Notes under the pieces: model-generated
What the model was told of the DNA's origin: nothing
Databases searched by the model: none
What the model saw: only the letters and a program-made list of their open reading frames with translations
Made by a program: the position numbers and the translations under genes
Origin: Gammaproteobacteria bacterium
GTDB taxonomy: Bacteria > Pseudomonadota > Gammaproteobacteria > Pseudomonadales > Azotimanducaceae_A
Direction of reading: 5' to 3'
NCBI GenBank assembly: GCA_002714125.1
Contig: PAWP01000078.1
Location: forward strand, 3,975-15,513
DNA: 11,539 nt
Shown here: positions 1 to 7,376 of the stretch, one piece after another
Numbering within the stretch: the first letter of the stretch is position 1
How the letters are laid out: the number at the start of each line of letters is the position of its first letter

Positions 1-62
1 GTGCCGCCCCCGGCCGCTTCCTCTTCCCCTGCCTCTTCGGCGGTTGGCGTATCAGACGTCAG
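1..62 (-). CDS. Possible start of a further minus-strand gene, cut by the window edge
   Basis: Reading leftward from the end of the small ACAD, one frame stays open to the edge and gives an acidic, Ala/Gly-rich N-terminus (TSDTPTAEEAGEEEAAGGG). The only start-like codon in a sensible position is CTG at 62-60, overlapping the ACAD stop as CTGA with AAGGG about 9 nt before it. The true start may instead lie outside the window. The two other minus frames give a stop or a Lys/Arg-rich string. This is weak support for the operon continuing leftward. Confidence 0.2.
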   Translation of the reverse strand, partial: MTSDTPTAEEAGEEEAAGGG

Positions 63-1126
63 GCTACTAGCCCTTGAATATGCGCGGCTTCTTCGCGGCA
101 CATCTCCGGCGAGCCCAGCAGTTGCCGGTTAAAGCCAATGCGCTTGAACCAGTAGTGCAGACCCACGAGGTCCGTAAAGCCCATACCGCCATGGACCTCG
201 GTCGATGTGCGCGAGACTTGGTATCCAACCTCCGACAGATGCGCTTTCGCGTGGCAAGCCAGTATGCGTTCCTCTTCCGGCACTTCATCAAGTGCATGGC
301 CGGCATACCAGATCATCGGCCGGCAGGGTTCGAGTCCTGCGGCCATCTCGGCGCACATGTGCTTGACCGCCTGGAAGGAGGCAATGACACGGTTGAACTG
401 GGTTCGCTGCTTCGCGTACTCGATGGACTGATCGAGCATGCACTGTGCTGCCCCCAGAGTATCGGCGGCGAGAGCAACGCGACCCGCGTCCAACGCCTTT
501 GTGAACACCACTACGTCGTCGCTCACAAGGGTTGCCGGTGAGTTCTCGAACCTGAGTTCCGCCGTGGAACGGGTGCGATCGACGGTATTCAGCGTTTCAC
601 GGGTCACACCGCTGGCATCTGCCGCAACGAGGTAGATCGCCTTGGTGGCAGTTGTGACGAGGTACTGATCGGCCCCAGCGTCGAGTACAAACAGCGCCTT
701 GCCGCTGATGGTGCCGTCGCCTGCGGTAATGCCTGCGTCCAGCCGGGCACCGATGGCCTCACCAAAGGCCACGCCAACCCGGGTTTCGCCGCTGGCGATT
801 TCGCCCAGCAGTCCGTCGTGCCCGCCCGCACCCACGAGCACTGTCGGCGCAATTACCGCGCTGCTCAGAAAGGGCGCAGGGGCAATGTGATGGCCGAGAC
901 TTTCGGCCACAACCGCCGCGTCGAGGTAGCCGAGGCCAACCCCGCCTGCCGACTCCGGAATCAGTATCCCGGGGATGCCAAGCTCGGCTAGGCCCTGCCA
1001 GATAGCGGCGTCGGTGGTGTCGCCCGTTGCGACTTTGCGTACCTCATCCAGCGGGTATTGGTCCGCGAGAAATCGATTGACGCTGTCCTGCAGGAGCGTC
1101 TGTTCTGATGACAATCCAAAATCCAT
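59..1126 (-). CDS. Acyl-CoA dehydrogenase-like subunit, probably non-catalytic partner of the 1138-2334 gene
   Basis: This 355-residue protein has the acyl-CoA dehydrogenase fold. The helical N-domain opens with MDFGLSSEQ. The C-domain has R241-x-QFNR followed by SFQAVKH (about 250-256), and HGGMGFT at 312-318; these contact FAD and shape the subunit interface in the family. The usual catalytic glutamate is not visible. The central segment that carries ERG in the large partner reads DAGRVALAADTLG here, and the C-terminal EGT/GGT-SQIQ segment is replaced by LLGSPEMCREEAA. This is the pattern of the non-catalytic subunit in heteromeric ACADs such as ChsE4-ChsE5. The ATG at 1124-1126 follows GAGGGAG at a good distance and lies 11 nt after the upstream stop, so the two genes are almost certainly co-transcribed and probably form one enzyme. 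It is slightly shorter than typical 380-residue ACADs. The substrate is unknown. Confidence 0.9.
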   Translation of the reverse strand: MDFGLSSEQTLLQDSVNRFLADQYPLDEVRKVATGDTTDAAIWQGLAELGIPGILIPESAGGVGLGYLDAAVVAESLGHHIAPAPFLSSAVIAPTVLVGAGGHDGLLGEIASGETRVGVAFGEAIGARLDAGITAGDGTISGKALFVLDAGADQYLVTTATKAIYLVAADASGVTRETLNTVDRTRSTAELRFENSPATLVSDDVVVFTKALDAGRVALAADTLGAAQCMLDQSIEYAKQRTQFNRVIASFQAVKHMCAEMAAGLEPCRPMIWYAGHALDEVPEEERILACHAKAHLSEVGYQVSRTSTEVHGGMGFTDLVGLHYWFKRIGFNRQLLGSPEMCREEAAHIQGLVA

Positions 1127-1137
1127 GACTGGCTCCC

Positions 1138-2334
1138 TCAGGCCTGTGCTGCTTCGACCTTCGGCTCTTTCGGCATGCCGAGGCCACGTTCGCTGATGAT
1201 ATTTTTCTGAATCTGGGACGTGCCGCCCCCGATGATCAGCCCGAGGAAGTACATGTACTGGTACTGCCAGGAACCGTTGCCCCGGGTGTACGGATTACCG
1301 TGGAAGGAAAGGCCGATTTCACCCATGGCGTCGATCGCGAGACCTTCGAGTTCATGCCGCAGTTCCGTGCCCTGCAGCTTCACGATCATTCCCGCAAGGG
1401 TGGTGTCCTGGTTCTTGTTGATACGGTTTGAGAAGAGACGCATGTCGTTGTACTTCATGGCGAGCACACGACCTTGAATCTTCATGAGCCGGTCGCGGAA
1501 TACCGGGTTGTCGATCACCCGTTCGCCGTTAACTGTTTCTTCCTGCATGAGCCTAGTCACGCCGTTCAGGCGCGCCTGCGCGGCATCGGGCGGAGCGAGC
1601 GAGCCGCGCTCAAAACCAAGAATTGCGTTGGCCACCTGCCAGCCCTGACCGCGGTTGCCCACCATCTGGTGCTTAGGTACCCGCACGTCGGTGAAGAAGA
1701 CCTCGTTGAAGTTGGCGTTGCCTGTCATGTCCACTAGTGGGCGAATCTCGATGCCTGGCGTGTCCATCTTGAACAGCAGGAAGGAGATTCCCTGGTGTTT
1801 GGGGGCGTCCGGTTCGGTGCGGACCAGGCAAAAGATCCAGTCGGCAAGATGTGCGGTGCTGGTCCAGATCTTCTGGCCGTTGACCACCCACTCATCGCCA
1901 TCAAGTTCCGCTTTCGTGGTGAGGCTCGCGAGGTCGCTGCCTGCGCCGGGCTCTGAATAACCTTGGCACCACACCATTTCGCCGCGAATCGTCGGACCCA
2001 CAAATTCTGTCTTTTGCTCTTCCGTGCCCATTTCGAGTAGCACCGGTGTCAGCATGGAGATGCCCTGGCCACCCAGACCCGTGTTGATCTGCTCGGTCGA
2101 AAACTCCTCGGCGATGATCCTGGACTTAAGAATGTCAGGCTTGGCGCCGTGGCCACCGTAGGCGGCAGGGATGGTTCGTGCCGCGTACCCTCTTTCGATC
2201 AGCAGCTTCTGCCAGGCAAGGGAATCCTCGCTGCGCATGTTGCCGCTTTTTGGCTGTTTGTCGCGGTTTTCGCTGATGAACTTGCGAACTTCCTCGCGGA
2301 AATCGGCGTACTCGGCGCCGTATGAAAGGTCCAT
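1138..2334 (-). CDS. Acyl-CoA dehydrogenase, large catalytic-type subunit
   Basis: This FAD-dependent ACAD of 398 residues would insert a 2,3-double bond into an acyl-CoA and pass electrons to ETF. Visible motifs are WCQGYSEPGAGSDL (122-135) for FAD/substrate binding, NGQKIWTS (152-159), a FERG motif with the likely catalytic base E242, and GGGTSQIQKNIISERGLG (369-386) at the C-terminus. An in-frame start exists 57 nt upstream, but I chose the ATG at 2332-2334. It has GGAG six bases before it, and MDLSYGAEYADFREEV is a normal family N-terminus. It is the first gene of the minus-strand operon, diverging from the carboxylase operon. Its N-terminus shares the pattern DFRxEV...ENxxKQPK with the ACAD at 6167-7369, so the two are paralogues. 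Substrate specificity cannot be read from the sequence. Confidence 0.93.
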   Translation of the reverse strand: MDLSYGAEYADFREEVRKFISENRDKQPKSGNMRSEDSLAWQKLLIERGYAARTIPAAYGGHGAKPDILKSRIIAEEFSTEQINTGLGGQGISMLTPVLLEMGTEEQKTEFVGPTIRGEMVWCQGYSEPGAGSDLASLTTKAELDGDEWVVNGQKIWTSTAHLADWIFCLVRTEPDAPKHQGISFLLFKMDTPGIEIRPLVDMTGNANFNEVFFTDVRVPKHQMVGNRGQGWQVANAILGFERGSLAPPDAAQARLNGVTRLMQEETVNGERVIDNPVFRDRLMKIQGRVLAMKYNDMRLFSNRINKNQDTTLAGMIVKLQGTELRHELEGLAIDAMGEIGLSFHGNPYTRGNGSWQYQYMYFLGLIIGGGTSQIQKNIISERGLGMPKEPKVEAAQA

Positions 2335-2362
2335 GCATGACTCCGTTTTGTACGCGCCTGCC

Positions 2363-2381
2363 TCACGGCGCGGGGCCGTGA
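2363..2381. repeat. Inverted repeat in the leader of the minus-strand operon
   Basis: Arms TCACGGC and GCCGTGA are perfect 7-bp inverted copies around GCGGG. The repeat lies about 30-47 nt before the ACAD start at 2334. It could be an operator half of the divergent region or a GC-rich hairpin in the leader RNA. The arms are unlike those of the repeat at 2463-2482, so the two are probably not copies of one binding site. Confidence 0.45.
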
Positions 2382-2462
2382 AATCTACCACAGAGACTCA
2401 CCATCCGCTGGATTTGTGATAGGTTTCCGAGCGGTTTTTGGTGGTCTATTCGTGAAACGTGG

Positions 2463-2482
2463 GAGCCACGTTCGAGTGGCTC
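2463..2482. promoter_or_regulatory. Perfect inverted repeat, candidate operator
   Basis: Arms GAGCCAC and GTGGCTC are perfect 7-bp inverted copies around GTTCGA, 20 bp in all. It sits about 68 nt before the carboxylase start and about 130 nt before the ACAD start on the other strand. A dimeric repressor of the TetR or similar class could bind it and serve both operons. No T-run follows, so a terminator is unlikely. The function is inferred from symmetry and position only. Confidence 0.45.
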
Positions 2483-2549
2483 GGTTCCTGACATCCAATC
2501 GAGCATGGTGTGGCATTTGTCGACATTGTGTGATTAATGGGAGCAACCT

Positions 2550-4496
2550 GTGATCAAGAAAGTGCTGGTGGCCAATCGCGGCGAGATTGCTTGCCGAGTC
2601 ATTCGCTCGGTGCAAGCCGCGGGCTACATTGCGGTCGCTGTGCATAGTGACGTTGACGCAGGGGCGCCGTTTGTGGCGTTGGCAGATGAGTCGGTGGCCC
2701 TAGCTGGCAACACCTCTGCTGACACCTACCTCAACATCGAAAAGATTGTCGGGGCCATTGCCGCCTCGGGCGCGGATGCCGTACACCCAGGTTATGGTTT
2801 CCTTTCGGAAAACGCCGCTTTTGCTACCGCTTGTGCTGAGGCGGGGGTTAATTTCATCGGGCCATCCCCGGCAGCGATCGATTCCATGGGGGACAAGGCA
2901 ACCGCGAAACGCATCATGCTGGATGCGGGCGTGTCCTGTATTCCTGGCTATCAAGGTGACTCGCAGGACGATGCGACACTCGCTGCCGAGGCGGAGATGA
3001 TTGGTTACCCAATCATGGTGAAAGCTGCCGCAGGCGGTGGTGGGCGCGGTATGCGACTTGTGAATTCGGCGGATGACTTTGCGGAGGCGCTTGGCTCGGC
3101 GCGTAGTGAGGCGTCCAGCGCGTTTGGTAGCGAGGCCATCATTCTGGAGAAGGCAGTGGTCGGCTCTCGCCATATTGAGATTCAGGTCGCGGCTGACAAA
3201 CACGGTAATGTCATTCACCTTGCGGAACGGGACTGTTCGGCACAACGTCGGCACCAGAAGGTGATTGAGGAAGCACCCTCACCCTTCATGACTGAGGAGT
3301 TGCGCGCCGCCATGGGAGCAGCCGCGGTCCTAGCAGCTAAAACTGCGGGGTACGAAGGGGTTGGTACGGTCGAGTTTTTGGTCGACGGTGATCGCGGCTT
3401 CTACTTCCTCGAGATGAATACTCGGCTTCAGGTGGAGCACCCGGTGACTGAGCTAGTGACTGGGGTTGATCTGGTCGACTGGCAGTTGCGCATCGCATCC
3501 GGTGAGCCGTTACCCATGAGCCAGGATGAGCTCAGCCTTACGGGTCACTCGATTGAGGTGCGCATCTACGCCGAAGACCCGACACGGGGATTTATTCCGC
3601 AGACCGGCCGCCTAGGCGCGTTCAAGCCTGCCACCGGACCTGGGGTGCGGATCGATCATGGGGTTGACACCGGCTCTACGGTCTCACCCTTCTACGACTC
3701 AATGCTCGCCAAGCTCATTGCATGGGGGCGCGATCGCGAGGAAGCGCGCAGGCGTCTGGTCCGGGCGCTGAGTCAGACCACCGCGCTTGGCCTCACTACC
3801 AACAAGACCTTTCTGATTCAGCTGCTGTCTGAAGCAGACTTCATTGCGGGGGATGCTACCACAGCATTTATTGACGATGCCCTGCTCGAGCGCACCAGCA
3901 CCAACACGTCGCTTGAAGACGTGGCGCTTGCAGCGGTGGTCCTCGACCGTGGTGCAGGCGCGATGCCGAACTGGAGCAACTCCGAACACATGGTTACGTT
4001 CGAGCAGCTGCGCTCTGGTGAGGTCGAGTACAAGGTGGTCTACCAGCAGACGCCAGCGGGTTATGCGGTCACGGTGGGCGAGGCGACTTTCGAGATCAAT
4101 GTGGATACCTGTGTCGATGGGACCATTGCATACGCCATAGGCGGTGTCGCGCGTGAGGCGCGCTACCTGCTGCAGGGTGATGTGATTGGGCTGGATGTGG
4201 GTGCCCGGTCGGTGCATTACGAGCGGCTTACCTATGCCCCGGCACGCTCGGCGGATGCCGCCGGTAGTGGCCGGATCACCGCCACCACCGAAGGCCTCGT
4301 GACCGATGTGCTTGTTGCGGAGGGTGATCAGGTGCAGAAAGGGCAGACCCTCGTGGTCGTGGAGGCCATGAAGATGGAACACCGGCATATGGCCGACGGT
4401 GACGGTGTGGTTGCCGCGGTTGGTACGGAAAAGGGCCAGCAGGTAAAACTCCGCCAGCTGCTTGTTGAACTTACCCTCGAGGAGGACGCGTCATGA
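2550..4496 (+). CDS. Biotin-dependent acyl-CoA carboxylase alpha subunit (biotin carboxylase plus biotin carrier), MCC/GCC type
   Basis: This subunit uses ATP and bicarbonate to carboxylate its own biotin for the partner beta subunit. Residues 1 to about 445 are a complete biotin carboxylase: VLVANRGEIA at the start, HPGYGFLSEN (79-88), the ATP-grasp glycine loop GGGGRGM (162-168), RDCSAQRRHQKVIEEAP (227-243) and EMNTRLQVEHPVTE (288-301). A linker domain follows. A carrier domain at the C-terminus has the biotinylation site EAMKMEH, with the modified lysine K608. At 648 residues it fits LiuD/AtuF-type alpha subunits. The GTG start follows GGGAG by 6 nt. It leads the plus-strand operon, and its stop overlaps the next start (ATGA), implying coupled translation and a fixed alpha:beta ratio. 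Assignment to geranyl- rather than methylcrotonyl-CoA carboxylase rests on the beta subunit. Confidence 0.95.
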   Translation: MIKKVLVANRGEIACRVIRSVQAAGYIAVAVHSDVDAGAPFVALADESVALAGNTSADTYLNIEKIVGAIAASGADAVHPGYGFLSENAAFATACAEAGVNFIGPSPAAIDSMGDKATAKRIMLDAGVSCIPGYQGDSQDDATLAAEAEMIGYPIMVKAAAGGGGRGMRLVNSADDFAEALGSARSEASSAFGSEAIILEKAVVGSRHIEIQVAADKHGNVIHLAERDCSAQRRHQKVIEEAPSPFMTEELRAAMGAAAVLAAKTAGYEGVGTVEFLVDGDRGFYFLEMNTRLQVEHPVTELVTGVDLVDWQLRIASGEPLPMSQDELSLTGHSIEVRIYAEDPTRGFIPQTGRLGAFKPATGPGVRIDHGVDTGSTVSPFYDSMLAKLIAWGRDREEARRRLVRALSQTTALGLTTNKTFLIQLLSEADFIAGDATTAFIDDALLERTSTNTSLEDVALAAVVLDRGAGAMPNWSNSEHMVTFEQLRSGEVEYKVVYQQTPAGYAVTVGEATFEINVDTCVDGTIAYAIGGVAREARYLLQGDVIGLDVGARSVHYERLTYAPARSADAAGSGRITATTEGLVTDVLVAEGDQVQKGQTLVVVEAMKMEHRHMADGDGVVAAVGTEKGQQVKLRQLLVELTLEEDAS

Positions 4497-6139
4497 CCAT
4501 TCTCGAAACCGCGCTCGACACCAATTCCGAGGCGTTCAAAACTAATGTCCAGTTCATGCAGGACTATGTAGAGAAGATCCGCGTTGTGGAGCGCAATATC
4601 CGCAAGAGCGAGGAGGCCTATCGCGAGCGAGCAACCCGGCGCGGTAAGCTGTTGCCGCGTGAGCGGCTGGCGCACTTGCTGGATCGGGGTTCGCCGTTCC
4701 TTGAACTCTCATCGATTGCCGGCTACCGCATGGATGGCGATAAAGACGGCTCAACTGCGGGCGGTAATATTGTGGTTGGGATCGGCTATGTATCAGGCCG
4801 GCGGGTACTGGTCATGGTGTGGAACTACGCGATCCGCGGCGGCACAATCAGTTCTGTGACTACGCGCAAGAACCTGCGCCTGCAGGAGATTGCTTTCACG
4901 AATCGCCTGCCAGTCATCTCGCTCTCAGAGAGCGGCGGTGGCAATCTAGCCGGCGGCGGTGATCCGGACCCCTGGGGTGTGCACGGCTTTCTCGACGGTG
5001 GGCGCGTCTACTGTCAGCAAGCCGAACTCTCTGCAGCGGGCATTCCCCAGGTGACGGTCTCGCATGGCAACGCTACCGCTGGCGGCGCCTATCAGGTTGC
5101 GCTTTCAGACTATGTCGTGCTGGTGCGAGGGCAAACTCAGCTTTTTCTCGCTGGGCCGCCACTACTAAAGGCAGCTACCGGTGAAGTGGCTGATCATGAA
5201 ACCCTCGGCGGTGCCGAGATGCACGCGACCGTTTCGCAGACGGGGGAATACCTTGCTGAGGACGATGCTGACGGCATTCGGATGGCACGCGCGATTGTTG
5301 CCGAGTTCCCGCCTGATGCCGGTGAATCGTTGGTAAGGGACTCGGAGGTCGAGGAGCCGCTTTACCCGGCGGAGGAACTGCGGGGCATTGTCTCAGAGGA
5401 TAAGCGCATCCCCTACGACATGCGAGAAGTCATCATGCGTGTGGTCGACGGTTCGAAGTTCCACGAGTTTGAACCCACAGTTGACCAGCACACGGTTTGT
5501 GGCCACGCGCGTGTGGGTGGCTGGCGGATTGGGGTCATCACCAACAATGGCCCGATCACACCGCAAGGCGCGAAGAAGGCGAGCCACTTCCTCCAGTTGT
5601 GCGATCAGAGCGATACCCCGATGTTGTTCCTTCACAACACCACGGGCTTCCTGGTTGGCACAGAAGCGGAACACAATGGACAGGTAAAGCATGGTTCCAA
5701 GATGATTCAGGCGGTCGCGAACTTCCATCCGCCTAAGGTCAGTATCATCGTGGGTAACTCCTATGGCGCGGGCAACTATGCGATGTGTTCAAAGTCGCTG
5801 AAGCCCGAGTTTGTCTTCTCTTGGCCTACCGCGCGCCAGGCCGTGATGGGCGGAGCCCAGGCGGCCGGAGTCATGCGAATCGTGGCTGAAGACCGCGCCG
5901 CGCGGAACGGCAATTCGCTTTCGGATGAGGAGGTGGCCGGCCTCGAAAAGCAAAGCGAACGCATCATCTCCGGCATGGAGTTTTCGAGCGAGGCCATGAA
6001 CTGCTCGTCTCGCATGATGGACGATGGGATCATTGACCCAGCCGATACTCGAAACACAATCCTGTTTGCGCTTGAGACGGCGCTAGAGACGCCTTATCGG
6101 GGCACTGTTCCCAATTCGTTTGGCGTGGCGCGCCTTTAA
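4493..6139 (+). CDS. Acyl-CoA carboxylase beta subunit (carboxyltransferase), geranyl-CoA carboxylase-like
   Basis: This subunit transfers CO2 from carboxybiotin to the gamma carbon of a 3-methyl-2-enoyl-CoA, or a related acyl-CoA. Residues 1-548 form a two-lobed carboxyltransferase with RGKLLPRERL near 50-59, SGGGNL (147-152), TAGGAY (195-200), GPPLLKAATGE (221-231), HNTTGFLVGTE (381-391) and GNSYGAGNYAMC (421-432). HNTTGF, GTEAEHNG and KHGSKMIQAVAN resemble what I recall of geranyl-CoA carboxylase AtuC more than MCC-beta. The MCC phenylalanine before GR aligns with glycine (G169/G170), a change linked to a larger acyl pocket. The loop after SGGGNL is longer, glycine-rich and contains W161, and WNYAIRGGT replaces the usual NDATVKGGT. 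The true substrate may therefore be neither geranyl- nor methylcrotonyl-CoA. GGAGG lies 7 nt before the ATG, which overlaps the alpha stop. Confidence 0.93.
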   Translation: MTILETALDTNSEAFKTNVQFMQDYVEKIRVVERNIRKSEEAYRERATRRGKLLPRERLAHLLDRGSPFLELSSIAGYRMDGDKDGSTAGGNIVVGIGYVSGRRVLVMVWNYAIRGGTISSVTTRKNLRLQEIAFTNRLPVISLSESGGGNLAGGGDPDPWGVHGFLDGGRVYCQQAELSAAGIPQVTVSHGNATAGGAYQVALSDYVVLVRGQTQLFLAGPPLLKAATGEVADHETLGGAEMHATVSQTGEYLAEDDADGIRMARAIVAEFPPDAGESLVRDSEVEEPLYPAEELRGIVSEDKRIPYDMREVIMRVVDGSKFHEFEPTVDQHTVCGHARVGGWRIGVITNNGPITPQGAKKASHFLQLCDQSDTPMLFLHNTTGFLVGTEAEHNGQVKHGSKMIQAVANFHPPKVSIIVGNSYGAGNYAMCSKSLKPEFVFSWPTARQAVMGGAQAAGVMRIVAEDRAARNGNSLSDEEVAGLEKQSERIISGMEFSSEAMNCSSRMMDDGIIDPADTRNTILFALETALETPYRGTVPNSFGVARL

Positions 6140-6153
6140 TCATGGCCACTTAG

Positions 6154-6159
6154 TGAGGA
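6154..6159 (+). promoter_or_regulatory. Ribosome binding site deciding a TTG start
   Basis: GAGGAA lies seven bases before the TTG at 6167-6169. Together with the family-like N-terminus it fixes this unusual start. The 27-nt gap before it also holds ATG-GCC-ACT-TAG at 6142-6153, a three-codon reading frame ending directly before the ribosome site. Confidence 0.6.
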
Positions 6160-6166
6160 ACTAACT

Positions 6167-7369
6167 TTGAGTACAACCCAGTCCGAGCTGGATGATTTTC
6201 GCGCCGAAGTATCGGCGTGGATGACCGAGAACAAGCCAAAGCAGCCGAAATTTTTGCTGCCCGAGACCTTCATGGAGGTGGGTAATGACAGCCAGTTCGA
6301 GTTCCTTCGGGACTGGCAGAACAAAGTGTATGAGGCGGGTTACCTGGGTATGGCCTGGCCCGAGGCATACGGCGGGCGCGGCCAGCCGCAGGCCTTTCAG
6401 GACATCGTGACCCGGGAGATGGCACGCCAGCGTGTGCCATTCATGACCAACACGATCGGGCTCAACTGGGCTGGGCCGCTCATCCTGCACATGGGTACAG
6501 AAGAGCAGAAGCAGAAATACATCAAGGGAATCCTGTCAGCCGAAGACATCTGGTGTCAGGGTTTCTCCGAGCCTGATCACGGCTCAGATTTGGGCAACGC
6601 CCAGACCCGCGCGGTGCGCGACGGTGACGATTACATCATCAACGGCTCTAAGATTTGGACGAGCCTCGGCACATATGCGAAGTACATGATCCTGCTTGCG
6701 CGAACCAGTACCGAAGGCGACAGCAAGTATGCGGGTCTTTCGTACTTCCTGATCCCAATGCGGGTACCGGGGATCGACCCCAAGCCGATCCAAAAGCTGA
6801 CCCGCGAATACGGTTTTTGCCAGACCTACTTTGACGGTGCGCGGGTGCCGGCTGACACACTGATGGGTAAAGAAGGCGAAGGCTGGCAAATCGCCATGAC
6901 GACGCTGACTTTCGAGCGGGGTGCGGCTAGCGGGCAGGCCGGGGGGCTGTCCGCGATGGATCTCAACATGGGTGACGTGCTGGGGCTCGCACGGCGTGCC
7001 CAGCGCGGCGGCGGCGTCGCGATCGAAGATCCGCTCATCCGTGATCAACTGGTGGATCTGTTGATTGAAGAACGCGGCAACCAACTCACGGCGGCGCGCT
7101 CACGGGTCAAGGCGCTCACCTCTGAGCGACCCGCATCGATCCCTATGTCCGGCAAACTGCGCGGCACTGAACTCAAACGTCGGTTCACCCAGTTTGCGCT
7201 GGCATTGCAGGGTGCAAACGGCGCTCGGTTCGTCGGCGATCGCGCGGTGGACGGGGGTAAGTGGCAACGCTCCTACTTTAACTCGTTCTCCGCGACGATT
7301 GGTGGCGGCACGAGCCAGATTCAGGCCAACATCGTAGGCGAGCGGGTGCTCGGCCTGCCGAAGAGCTAG
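6167..7369 (+). CDS. Acyl-CoA dehydrogenase, large catalytic-type subunit (second copy)
   Basis: This FAD-dependent ACAD of 400 residues is paralogous to the gene at 1138-2334. Motifs are WPEAYGGRG (64-72), WCQGFSEPDHGSDLG (129-143), NGSKIWTS (159-166), FERG with the likely catalytic base E250, and GGGTSQIQANIVGERVLGLP (379-398). Compared with its paralogue it has an extra stretch in the C-domain around 255-285 (GQAGGLSAMDLNMGD and a GGG turn), so the acyl pocket is probably different. It starts with TTG behind GAGGAA and lies 27 nt after the carboxylase beta stop. The small ACAD follows after 7 nt. It probably forms a heteromer with that neighbour and makes or consumes an intermediate on either side of the carboxylation. 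The exact acyl-CoA is not deducible. Confidence 0.93.
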   Translation: MSTTQSELDDFRAEVSAWMTENKPKQPKFLLPETFMEVGNDSQFEFLRDWQNKVYEAGYLGMAWPEAYGGRGQPQAFQDIVTREMARQRVPFMTNTIGLNWAGPLILHMGTEEQKQKYIKGILSAEDIWCQGFSEPDHGSDLGNAQTRAVRDGDDYIINGSKIWTSLGTYAKYMILLARTSTEGDSKYAGLSYFLIPMRVPGIDPKPIQKLTREYGFCQTYFDGARVPADTLMGKEGEGWQIAMTTLTFERGAASGQAGGLSAMDLNMGDVLGLARRAQRGGGVAIEDPLIRDQLVDLLIEERGNQLTAARSRVKALTSERPASIPMSGKLRGTELKRRFTQFALALQGANGARFVGDRAVDGGKWQRSYFNSFSATIGGGTSQIQANIVGERVLGLPKS

Positions 7370-7376
7370 GCAAGTC

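Larger units (their letters stand above)
2335..2549. promoter_or_regulatory. Divergent intergenic control region
   Basis: These 215 bp separate the start codons of two divergently transcribed operons, so both promoters should lie here. I see no strong sigma70 match in either direction. The notable elements are two inverted repeats, listed separately, and a perfect 8-bp palindrome TGTCGACA at 2518-2525. No regulator gene is in the window. Shared control by one operator-binding repressor is an inference. Confidence 0.6.

Noticed and set aside
74..541. 155-codon plus-strand frame inside the small minus-strand ACAD
   Set aside because: Antisense shadow; the minus-strand product has clear ACAD motifs over the same bases.
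2335..2391. N-terminal extension of the large minus-strand ACAD (19 extra residues)
   Set aside because: The internal ATG at 2334 has GGAG at good spacing and the extension does not look like an ACAD N-terminus; it would also run through the inverted repeat.
2700..3254. 184-codon minus-strand frame inside the carboxylase alpha gene
   Set aside because: It lies antisense to a complete biotin carboxylase domain, with no motifs or ribosome site; a by-product of codon bias.
3699..4388. 229-codon minus-strand frame inside the carboxylase alpha gene
   Set aside because: Antisense to the linker and biotin carrier domains; the His/Arg-rich product has no recognisable fold.
6584..7084. 166-codon minus-strand frame inside the second large ACAD
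   Set aside because: Antisense shadow of a well-supported gene.
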